NCBI GenBank assembly: GCA_028820945.1
Contig: JAPPHW010000363.1
Coordinates: forward strand, 1-5,076
DNA length: 5,076 bases
From: Defluviicoccus sp.
Lineage (GTDB): Bacteria; Pseudomonadota; Alphaproteobacteria; MPNO01
Direction of reading: 5' to 3'
The notes under the pieces were generated by a model. It searched no databases. It worked only from the letters and a program-made list of their open reading frames with translations, and was not told the origin of the DNA. The position numbers and the translations under genes were made by a program. Shown piece by piece: positions 1-5,076 of the stretch. Position 1 is the stretch's first letter, and the number at the start of each line of letters is the position of its first letter.

Positions 1-1101
1 GAGAACCCGACGCTCGCGCTCGACCGCGATCTCGCGCTTGTGGCGCATCTCGACCGGCTCGGCTTCGACGAGGTGTGGGTGGGCGAGCACCATTCGGGCG
101 GCATGGAGATCGTAGCCTCGCCCGAGATCTTCATCGCCGCGGCAGCCGAACGTACCGGGCGCATCGGTCTCGGAACCGGCGTCGTGACGCTCCCCTACCA
201 CCACCCCTTCCTGGTCGCCGAGCGCATAAACCAGCTGGACCACCAGACCCGGGGCCGGACGATGTTCGGCGTCGGCGCCGGCGCGCTGCCCTACGACGCG
301 GACATGCTGGGGATCGACGTGGCCCGGATCCGCGACATGATGACCGACGCGCTCGACGTCATCGTCCCCCTGCTCGACGGCGAGACGGTGAGCCGCAAGA
401 CGGGCTGGTTCGAGCTCCGCGAGGCCCGGCTGCAGCTCGCCCCCTTCACCCGGCCGCGCGTCGAGCTCGCTGTGCCCTCGGTCGTCTCCCCGTCCGGCCC
501 GCGCGCCGCCGGCAAATACGGCATGAGCCTGCTGTCGACCGCCGCCACCACCCGCGCCGCGTTCGAGGCGCTGCCGGAGACCTGGAAGATCTGCGCCGAA
601 AAGGCCGAAGCGCACGGCCGGGTCGCGGACCGCTCGCGCTGGCGGCTGGTCGGCCCCGTCCACATCGCCGAAACCCGCGAACGGGCGCGTGCCAACGTCC
701 GTTTCGGGATCCAGGAATGGCTGCACTATTTCGCCTATGTCGGACACCTGCCGCTGGATGCGACCGGCGAGGGCGATGTCGACGCGGACATCGACGCGCT
801 GATCGAGTCCAGGATCGCGACGATCGGCACGCCGGACGACCTGATCGCCCAGATCGAACGGCTGGAACGCCAGTCGGGCGGTTTCGGGGTCTTCCTCGAC
901 ATGGCGCATAACTGGGCCGACTTCGCCGAGACCCGGCGCAGCTACGAGCTCATCGCCCGCTACGTCATGCCCCGTTTCGACGGGCGCGGCGGGCGGCAGG
1001 AAGAAGCCTATCGCTGGGCGATGGAGAAGAAGCCGGCGCTGGCCGAACGCCGCCAGGCGGGCATCGACAAGGCGATCCGCGACCTCAGCCCTCGAAAGTG
1101 A
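1..1101 (+). CDS. LLM class flavin-dependent monooxygenase, limonene 1,2-monooxygenase-like (5' truncated by window edge)
   Basis: This is a bacterial luciferase-like (LLM) flavin-dependent oxidoreductase. Such enzymes use reduced flavin and O2 to monooxygenate an organic substrate in the cytoplasm. The frame is open from base 1 (ENPTLALDRDLALVAHLDRL) to TGA at 1099-1101, giving 366 visible residues; full-length relatives suggest that only about 15 N-terminal residues are missing. Family motifs, counted from the first visible codon, are WVGEHHSGG at 26-34, GTGVVTLPYHHP at about 58-69, and GRTMFGVGAGALPYDADMLG at about 85-104. This is the TIM-barrel core pattern of LLM proteins. A GTG at base 40 opens a shorter frame but lies inside the conserved first helix, so it is not the true start. 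From memory, the closest resemblance is to proteins annotated limonene 1,2-monooxygenase; the substrate is not established. The 3' end overlaps the convergent dehydratase gene by 17 bp. Confidence 0.93.
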   Translation, partial: ENPTLALDRDLALVAHLDRLGFDEVWVGEHHSGGMEIVASPEIFIAAAAERTGRIGLGTGVVTLPYHHPFLVAERINQLDHQTRGRTMFGVGAGALPYDADMLGIDVARIRDMMTDALDVIVPLLDGETVSRKTGWFELREARLQLAPFTRPRVELAVPSVVSPSGPRAAGKYGMSLLSTAATTRAAFEALPETWKICAEKAEAHGRVADRSRWRLVGPVHIAETRERARANVRFGIQEWLHYFAYVGHLPLDATGEGDVDADIDALIESRIATIGTPDDLIAQIERLERQSGGFGVFLDMAHNWADFAETRRSYELIARYVMPRFDGRGGRQEEAYRWAMEKKPALAERRQAGIDKAIRDLSPRK

Positions 1102-1957
1102 TCTCCGCCGTCTGGGCGATGCCGCCGTCCGGCGTGAGCGCCCAGAGACGCCCTTCTCCCGCCGCCGGTCCCGGCGCGCCCGCGACGGTGAAGGGGGTTT
1201 CGTCGAACAGCGGCGCGAGCGCGCGCACGGCGTAGCTCCTCAGCGTCGCCTCCGGGCGCGCTCGGCGGAAAAGGTCCATCAGCAGCGTGGTAATCAGGTT
1301 GCCGTGGACCAGCAGGCCCGGATAGCCCTCCACTTCCGTCACGTAGCGGCGGTCGTAATGGATGCGGTGACTGTTCATGGTCAGCGCCGAATAGCGGAAC
1401 AGGAGCACGGTCGTCGGGTCGACCTCGCGCGACCAGACCGCCTCCGCCGGGGGGGCGGGCCCGCCGGAGCGGCCCGGACCGCCGCCGGCGGCTTCGGCGC
1501 CGCGATAGACGGTGGTGTGCTCCTCGTGCGTCGTGAGCCCGTCCTCGCCGAAGATCTCGTGGCGCACGGTGACGAAGCAGAGCGTGCCGGAACGTCCGCT
1601 CTTCGGCGCCACGTCGGCGATCGTCGAGACCCGCCGCGCGGTCTCGCCGACGCGCAGCGGCCGGTCGAAGCGCATCCGCACGCCCGCCCACATCCGGCGG
1701 GGCAGCGGCACCGGGGGCATGAAGCCGCCCTTGGCCTTGTGCCCGTCCGGCCCCGTCTCGGAGAGCTTCACAACCTCCGGGAAGTAGTACCAGTGCCAGC
1801 CCGGCGGGATCGCATCGCCTTCCTGCAGCGGCGGGTCGTCCCGGTCGAAGGTGGCGGCCAGAATGTCGGCCGGCGCCGCGGCGATGAGACCGGTCGCGGT
1901 CTCGCTCCGCCCGATCCAGTCGCGCGCGCGTTCGAGCGTGTCGTCGAGGGCGCTCAT
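1085..1957 (-). CDS. FAS1-like/MaoC-type double-hotdog acyl-CoA dehydratase (mesaconyl-C4-CoA hydratase-like)
   Basis: This 290-residue protein belongs to the two-hotdog acyl-CoA hydratase group that includes yeast Htd2 and mesaconyl-C4-CoA hydratase. Members add water to, or remove it from, CoA- or ACP-bound 2-enoyl/3-hydroxyacyl groups. The N-terminal hotdog (about 30-152) carries PPGWHWYYFP at 51-60 and LPRRMWAGVRMRF at 85-97, both typical of the group. A Gly/Pro/Ala-rich linker spans about 153-173. The C-terminal hotdog carries RYSALTMNSHRIHYD at 188-202 and GYPGLLVHG at 211-219. These are the group's version of the hydratase motif, with His200 and Asp202 in the likely active-site segment. 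The ATG at 1957 overlaps the preceding CoA-transferase stop (ATGA) and has a strong GGGGAG ribosome site 8 nt upstream, so translation is probably coupled. It is the last gene of the operon. Its substrate is inferred only as a CoA thioester from its neighbours. Confidence 0.9.
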   Translation of the reverse strand: MSALDDTLERARDWIGRSETATGLIAAAPADILAATFDRDDPPLQEGDAIPPGWHWYYFPEVVKLSETGPDGHKAKGGFMPPVPLPRRMWAGVRMRFDRPLRVGETARRVSTIADVAPKSGRSGTLCFVTVRHEIFGEDGLTTHEEHTTVYRGAEAAGGGPGRSGGPAPPAEAVWSREVDPTTVLLFRYSALTMNSHRIHYDRRYVTEVEGYPGLLVHGNLITTLLMDLFRRARPEATLRSYAVRALAPLFDETPFTVAGAPGPAAGEGRLWALTPDGGIAQTAEITFEG

Positions 1958-3075
1958 GCCGCGAACTCCCCGCGGATCGCCTCGGAATCGGCGCCGGCGG
2001 AGGGCACCGGGCCGAGGCCGCGCGAGGCGCCGTCGATCCGGGCCGGCGGGGCGACGATGTCGAGCGTTCCGCCCGGAATGCCGATCCCGCTGCGCCGCAG
2101 CGCCGGGTGGCGGGCGAGGCCGCCCACGTCGTTGACCTCGCCGAAGGCGATCTTCGCCGCCCGCAGCCGTTCGATCAGTGCGTCGCGCTCGATCCCGGTG
2201 AAGACCTCTTCCACGATCGCGTCGAACGGCGCCCGGTTGTCGAGCCGCGCGATATTGCTCTCGAAGCGCGGATCGGAAGGCAGTTCGGGGCGCTCCAGCA
2301 CCTCGGCGCAGAGGCGGACGAACTCCCGCTCGTTCTGGATCGCGATCAGGATCGGCGCGCCGTCCCCGGTCGGGTAGGCGCCGTAAGGGTGGATCGAGGG
2401 GTGGTTGAGCCCGATCCGGGGCGGGCCCTCGCCGTCGGCCTCCCAGTGCAGCAGCGGCACCGTCATCCAGTCCGCCATGCCGGAGAAGAGCGAGGTCTCG
2501 ATGGCGCAGCCCTCGCCGGTCTCGCCGCGCGCGATCAGCGCTTCCAGCACCGCCATGTAGCTGTACATGCCGCAGGCGATGTCGCAGACCGAGACCCCGA
2601 CGCGCCCGGGTCCTTCGGGTCCGCCGGTCACCGAGCAGAGGCCGGATTCCGCCTGGACGAGGAGGTCGTAGGCCTTCATGTCGGCATAGGCGCCGTCCGA
2701 GCCGTAGCCGCTGATGTCGACCGCGATGAGCCGGGGATTGCGGGCGCGCAACTCGTCCGACGCGAACCCGGCGCGCGCGGCGGCTCCCGGGGCGAGGTTC
2801 TGGATGAACACGTCGGCCTTGTCGAGGATGCGGTAGAGCAGCGCCCGGTCGTCCGGGTCCTTGATGTCGGCGGTGAGCGATTCCTTGCCCCGGTTGAGCC
2901 AGACGAAATAGGCGCTCTCGCCGCCGGCGAAGTTGTCGTACTTGCGCGCGAAATCGCCGCCCTCGCGCTCGATCTTGATGACCCGCGCGCCCGCGTCGGC
3001 GAGGCGCGACGAGCAATAGGGCGCCGCCACCGCCTGTTCCATCGACACCACCAGCAGCCCGTCGAGCGGCCGCAT
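1954..3075 (-). CDS. Family III CoA-transferase (CaiB/BaiF family)
   Basis: This 373-residue protein is a family III CoA-transferase, which moves CoA between carboxylic acids, or between two carboxyls of one molecule, through an aspartyl-CoA anhydride/thioester intermediate. The N terminus MRPLDGLLVVSMEQAVAAPY is typical of the family. VIKIEREGGDFAR at 32-44, NRGKESLTADIK at 61-72 and ADVFIQNLAPG at 87-97 form the CoA-binding half. The catalytic Asp is most likely Asp165 in GVSVCDIACGMYS. HPSIHPYGAYPTGDG (225-239) and VNDVGGLARHPALRRSG (about 314-330) follow the usual C-terminal pattern. The length is at the short end of the roughly 400-residue family. It starts 14 nt after the dehydrogenase stop. 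A TTG at 3093 (TTGA overlap) would add six residues, but the ATG gives the usual family N terminus; its ribosome site is only a weak GGGG at -9. The context resembles mesaconyl-CoA C1-C4 transferase/hydratase pairs, but specificity cannot be assigned. Confidence 0.93.
   Translation of the reverse strand: MRPLDGLLVVSMEQAVAAPYCSSRLADAGARVIKIEREGGDFARKYDNFAGGESAYFVWLNRGKESLTADIKDPDDRALLYRILDKADVFIQNLAPGAAARAGFASDELRARNPRLIAVDISGYGSDGAYADMKAYDLLVQAESGLCSVTGGPEGPGRVGVSVCDIACGMYSYMAVLEALIARGETGEGCAIETSLFSGMADWMTVPLLHWEADGEGPPRIGLNHPSIHPYGAYPTGDGAPILIAIQNEREFVRLCAEVLERPELPSDPRFESNIARLDNRAPFDAIVEEVFTGIERDALIERLRAAKIAFGEVNDVGGLARHPALRRSGIGIPGGTLDIVAPPARIDGASRGLGPVPSAGADSEAIRGEFAA
1966..1971 (-). promoter_or_regulatory. 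Ribosome binding site of the dehydratase gene
   Basis: On the minus strand GGGGAG lies 8 nt before the ATG at 1957 and inside the end of the CoA-transferase gene. It supports the ATG that overlaps the upstream stop codon as the true start of the dehydratase. Confidence 0.7.
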
Positions 3076-3089
3076 CGCGTCGCGCCCCG

Positions 3090-4241
3090 TCAATAGGACC
3101 TCGGCAGGCCGAGCACGTGCTCGGCGATGTAGGAGAGCACGAAATTGTTGGAAATCGGCGCGATCCGGTAGAGCCGCGTCTCGCGGAACTTGCGCTCGAC
3201 GTCGTACTCCTCGGCGAAGGCGAAGCCGCCATGGGTCTGCATGCACATGTCGGCCGCTTGCCACGACGCCTCGGAGGCGAGGTACTTCGCCATGTTGGCC
3301 TGCTCGCCGCAGGGCTCGCCCGCCTCGAACAGCGCCGCCGCCTTGCCGACCATCAGGTCCGCCGCCTCGGTCTTCGCGTAGGCCTCGGCGATCGGGAACT
3401 GGACGCCCTGGTTCTGGCCGATCGCGCGGCCGAATATGCGGCGCTCGCCGGCATATTCGGTGGCCCTGGCGATGAACCAGCGGGCATCGCCGATGCACTC
3501 GGCGGCGATCAGGATCCGCTCGGCGTTCATCCCGTCGATGATGTAGCGGAACCCCTTCCCCTCCTCGCCGACCAGGCTGTCGGCCGGGATGCGCAGATTG
3601 TCGAAGAAGATCTCGGTCGTCGCGTGGTTGATCATCGTGCGGATCGGCCGGATCTCGAGCCCGTTCCCGAGCGCCTCCCGCATGTCGACGATGAAGACGG
3701 ACAGCCCCTCTGTGCGCCTCTCCACCTCTTCCCTGGGCGTGGTGCGGGCCAGCAGGAGCATGAGATCGGAGTGTTCGGCGCGCGACGTCCAGACCTTCTG
3801 CCCGTTGACCACGTAGCCGTCATTGCCGTCCCGCGCCGCCGTCGTCCGGAGGCTGAGCGTATCGGTTCCGCTGGTCGGCTCGGTCACGCCGAAGGCCTGC
3901 AGGCGGAGTTCCCCCGAGGCGATCTTCGGGAGGTATTCCTGTTTCTGCGTCTCGCTGCCGTGCCGGAGCACGGTTCCCATGGTGTACATCTGCGCGTGGC
4001 AGGCCGCGCCGTTGCCGCCCGATTTCTGGATCTCCTCGAGGATCGCCGCGGCCGCCGATATGCCGAGCCCGCTGCCGCCGTACTCCTCCGGGATCAGGAC
4101 CGAGAGATAGCCGTTGTCGGTCAGGTCCTTGATGAACGCGCTCGGATAGGTCCGGTCGCGGTCGAGCTCCCGCCAGTATTCGCCCGGATAGTTCGCGCAC
4201 AGCCGGGCGACCGCATCGCGGATTTCCGTGTACTCTTCCAT
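3090..4241 (-). CDS. Acyl-CoA dehydrogenase family protein (FAD-dependent)
   Basis: This 383-residue flavoprotein is expected to oxidise an acyl-CoA to the 2,3-enoyl-CoA and pass electrons to ETF. Domains in order: an N-terminal helical domain (about 1-110, with LIPEEYGGSGLG at 49-60), a middle beta domain with the FAD/substrate motif FGVTEPTSGTD at 117-127 and VNGQKVWTSRAEHSDL at 145-160, and a C-terminal helical domain with RRIFGRAIGQNQGVQFPIAE at 267-286 and QTHGGFAF at 335-342. Where medium-chain enzymes have the catalytic Glu (IYEGT), this protein reads YRIAPIS at 358-364, with Pro362 at that position. Glu241 in GMNAERILIA matches the alternative base position of isovaleryl-CoA dehydrogenase, so the enzyme may still be active. 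The ATG at 4241 fits the family N terminus; longer frames upstream have no family similarity. The ribosome site is weak (GGGAA only 3 nt away). It is the first gene of the three-gene operon. The chemical substrate is unknown. Confidence 0.94.
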   Translation of the reverse strand: MEEYTEIRDAVARLCANYPGEYWRELDRDRTYPSAFIKDLTDNGYLSVLIPEEYGGSGLGISAAAAILEEIQKSGGNGAACHAQMYTMGTVLRHGSETQKQEYLPKIASGELRLQAFGVTEPTSGTDTLSLRTTAARDGNDGYVVNGQKVWTSRAEHSDLMLLLARTTPREEVERRTEGLSVFIVDMREALGNGLEIRPIRTMINHATTEIFFDNLRIPADSLVGEEGKGFRYIIDGMNAERILIAAECIGDARWFIARATEYAGERRIFGRAIGQNQGVQFPIAEAYAKTEAADLMVGKAAALFEAGEPCGEQANMAKYLASEASWQAADMCMQTHGGFAFAEEYDVERKFRETRLYRIAPISNNFVLSYIAEHVLGLPRSY

Positions 4242-4280
4242 CTGTTCCCAAACGTCCCGACCGGTCCCGCAGCGGCCCCG

Positions 4281-4309
4281 TTTGTACGCGGATAGGCGGG
4301 CCGATCCAA
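4281..4309 (-). promoter_or_regulatory. Candidate promoter of the dehydrogenase/CoA-transferase/dehydratase operon
   Basis: On the minus strand TTGGAT (4309-4304) and TACAAA (4286-4281) are separated by 17 nt and lie about 40 nt before the ATG at 4241. This is a weak match to the sigma-70 consensus (3/6 and 4/6), chosen for spacing and position. The AT-rich island at 4324-4375 is another possible source of a leftward promoter. Confidence 0.28.
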
Positions 4310-4323
4310 GGGCCGCGGGCGCC

Positions 4324-4353
4324 TTGAATACTGGATATACATGACTATATGAT
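4324..4353 (+). promoter_or_regulatory. Candidate sigma-70-like promoter of the toxin-antitoxin operon
   Basis: TTGAAT at 4324-4329 and TATGAT at 4348-4353 are separated by 18 nt. They match TTGACA and TATAAT at 4/6 and 5/6 positions. Transcription would start near 4360 and give a leader of about 27 nt before the antitoxin ATG. The element sits in the only clearly AT-rich island of the window, and most of it is covered by an inverted repeat. Confidence 0.55.
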
Positions 4354-4360
4354 ATCCAGT
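4330..4360. promoter_or_regulatory. Inverted repeat, probable autoregulatory operator of the toxin-antitoxin operon
   Basis: ACTGGATAT (4330-4338) and ATATCCAGT (4352-4360) are perfect 9-bp inverted arms around a 13-nt centre. If one extra A (4339) is allowed in the left arm, the symmetry extends by CAT (4340-4342) and ATG (4349-4351). The repeat overlaps the spacer and -10 element of the proposed promoter and ends about 26 nt before the antitoxin start. AbrB-fold antitoxins alone or in complex with their PIN toxin usually repress their own operon by binding such palindromes, so an operator role is a reasonable inference. Confidence 0.6.
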
Positions 4361-4374
4361 GACAGAATAGTATC

Positions 4375-4378
4375 AGGA
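4375..4378 (+). promoter_or_regulatory. Ribosome binding site of the antitoxin gene
   Basis: AGGA lies 8 nt before the ATG at 4387. A second AGGA at 4381-4384 is too close to the start to be optimal. The site supports the chosen ATG. Confidence 0.6.
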
Positions 4379-4386
4379 ACAGGACG

Positions 4387-4617
4387 ATGCTCGTCTCGAA
4401 GTGGGGCAACAGCCTCGCCGTCCGGCTGCCGAGGGCGGTAGTCGACAACCTCGAACTGAAATCCGGCGACCGGCTGGAAATCGTTTCCGCCACGCCGGAA
4501 CGGGTCGTGCTCGCGAAGGACCGGCGACGGGTGCACGCGGTAGAACGGATGCGCGCGCGCGCCTTGCCGCTGCCGACGGGCTACGTCTTCGACCGCGATG
4601 ACGCCAACGTCCGGTGA
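4387..4617 (+). CDS. AbrB/MazE-fold antitoxin (VapB type)
   Basis: This 76-residue protein is the antitoxin of a type II toxin-antitoxin pair. Residues 1-45 form a SpoVT/AbrB swapped-hairpin DNA-binding domain, recognised by KWGNSLAVRLPRAVVD at 5-20 and LELKSGDRLEIV at 22-33. The basic middle part (RRRVHAVERMRARA, about 46-59) and the tail ending in YVFDRDDANVR probably wrap the toxin and block its active site, as known for this class. It is preceded by a good ribosome site and by a promoter overlaid with an inverted repeat, so autorepression is likely. Its stop overlaps the toxin start by 4 bp. A MazE label would also fit the fold, but the partner is a PIN protein rather than a MazF-type toxin, so the pair is VapBC type. 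Confidence 0.9.
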   Translation: MLVSKWGNSLAVRLPRAVVDNLELKSGDRLEIVSATPERVVLAKDRRRVHAVERMRARALPLPTGYVFDRDDANVR

Positions 4618-5006
4618 CCGTCTTTCTGGACACCAACCTGCTGGTCTACGCGCAATCCGACGACCCGAAGGGCGAGATCGCAAGACAGGCGATCCTGGCC
4701 GGCGGCACGATCAGCGTTCAGGTGATCAACGAGTTCACCGCCGTGCTCCGCCGCAAGTTCCGCCTCGAGTGGGACGAAATTACCGACGCGGTGGCGGACG
4801 TGCGGGCGGCTCTCGACCCGGTTCGCCCTATCGGTATCGACACCTGGGCCGCGGCCGTCGCGCTTGCCCGGCAGCACCGGTTCGGCTTCTACGACTCGCT
4901 GATCCTCGCTTCAGCGCTCGACGCCGGTTGCGACACGCTCCTGACGGAAGATCTGCAAACCGGCCGCCGCATCGAAGGCCTGACGATCGTCAACCCGTTC
5001 GCTTGA
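4614..5006 (+). CDS. PIN-domain ribonuclease toxin (VapC type)
   Basis: This 130-residue single-domain PIN protein is predicted to be a Mg-dependent RNase that cuts RNA and stops growth when the antitoxin is degraded. The four acidic residues of the PIN active site are all present: Asp6 in FLDTNLLVY, Glu40 in INEF, Asp94 in FYDSLILASAL and Asp113 in TEDLQ. The length is normal for VapC, so the toxin looks intact. The GTG start at 4614 overlaps the antitoxin TGA (GTGA). No clear ribosome site precedes it, so its translation is probably coupled to that of the antitoxin, which keeps toxin below antitoxin. The nearby ATG at 4598 is out of frame. The RNA target cannot be told from the sequence. 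Confidence 0.92.
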   Translation: MTVFLDTNLLVYAQSDDPKGEIARQAILAGGTISVQVINEFTAVLRRKFRLEWDEITDAVADVRAALDPVRPIGIDTWAAAVALARQHRFGFYDSLILASALDAGCDTLLTEDLQTGRRIEGLTIVNPFA

Positions 5007-5036
5007 CAGCGCATCGCGCCCCGGGGACCATCCGGC

Positions 5037-5076
5037 ATGCCGATCATCAACCGCATCGCCGAGTTCCACGAGGAGA
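5037..5076 (+). CDS. Start of a gene, probably an M20-family amidohydrolase (3' truncated by window edge)
   Basis: Thirteen codons are visible, reading MPIINRIAEFHEE, after a GGGGA ribosome site at 5023-5027 (9 nt before the ATG) and 30 nt beyond the toxin stop. This N terminus resembles M20-family aminoacylase/hippurate hydrolase-type metallopeptidases, which often begin this way before a WRRD.HAHPE segment. That match is from memory and rests on very few residues. The gene itself is likely; the function is tentative. Confidence 0.5.
   Translation, partial: MPIINRIAEFHEE

Noticed and set aside
2107..3096. Plus-strand open frame of 329 codons opposite the CoA-transferase
   Set aside because: It mirrors the CoA-transferase coding strand, has no recognisable motif and has no convincing ribosome site; it is a GC-driven shadow.
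1958..3232. Apparent 715-residue fusion protein reading through from the CoA-transferase region into the dehydratase
   Set aside because: The upstream part is an out-of-frame reading of the CoA-transferase gene, rich in Arg and Ala. The real dehydratase starts at the ATG at 1957 behind a GGGGAG ribosome site.
3117..4295. Long plus-strand open frame of 392 codons opposite the acyl-CoA dehydrogenase
   Set aside because: It is antisense to a gene with clear family motifs along its whole length. Its composition is rich in Arg, Val, Gly, Asp and Leu, as expected for the complement of a GC-rich gene, and no domain is recognisable.
4341..4352. Tiny upstream open frame ATG-ACT-ATA-TGA in the toxin-antitoxin promoter region
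   Set aside because: It lies upstream of the predicted transcription start near 4360, has no ribosome site and only three codons.
4242..4493. N-terminal extension of the acyl-CoA dehydrogenase up to an ATG at 4493
   Set aside because: The extra 84 residues run through the antitoxin gene and its promoter in antisense and have no dehydrogenase similarity. The ATG at 4241 gives the normal family length.
5007..5036. Possible terminator between the toxin and the next gene
   Set aside because: No stable stem followed by a T run is visible in the 30-nt gap; it holds only the GGGGA ribosome site of the next gene.

Overview
The window is a very GC-rich stretch, dense with codons ending in G or C. 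Its genes belong to families common in proteobacterial accessory catabolism. The codon use, the tightly packed operon and the combination of families suggest an alphaproteobacterium, perhaps of Rhodospirillales or Hyphomicrobiales type. That placement is an inference from style; no taxonomic marker gene is present.

Left part (1-1101, + strand): the 3' part of a luciferase-like (LLM class) flavin-dependent monooxygenase, resembling proteins annotated as limonene 1,2-monooxygenase-like. Only a short N-terminal piece lies outside the window. Its 3' end overlaps the end of the convergent operon by 17 bp.

Centre (4241 down to 1085, - strand): a compact three-gene operon, in transcription order an acyl-CoA dehydrogenase, a family III (CaiB/BaiF) CoA-transferase and a two-hotdog FAS1-like/MaoC-type acyl-CoA dehydratase. 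The first gap is 14 nt, and the second junction is an ATGA overlap. The set suggests degradation of a CoA-bound acid: oxidation to an enoyl-CoA, hydration of the double bond, and CoA loading or relocation by the transferase. The transferase/hydratase pair recalls the mesaconyl-CoA transferase and mesaconyl-C4-CoA hydratase of the 3-hydroxypropionate bi-cycle, but the real substrate cannot be read from the sequence.

Right part (4324-5006, + strand): a type II toxin-antitoxin pair of VapBC type, with an AbrB/MazE-fold antitoxin followed by a PIN-domain toxin that starts on GTG inside the antitoxin stop (GTGA overlap). It is divergent from the catabolic operon across a 145-bp intergenic region. 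That region holds an AT-rich island with a 31-bp inverted repeat lying over a recognisable sigma-70-like promoter, which is the expected place for an autoregulatory operator.

Right edge (5037-5076): the first 13 codons of another + strand gene, whose start resembles M20-family aminoacylase/hippurate hydrolase-type amidohydrolases.

No RNA gene, insertion sequence, CRISPR array or convincing intrinsic terminator was found. The window looks like ordinary accessory metabolism plus a toxin-antitoxin module. The most interesting details are the replaced catalytic position in the dehydrogenase and the operator structure at the TA locus.
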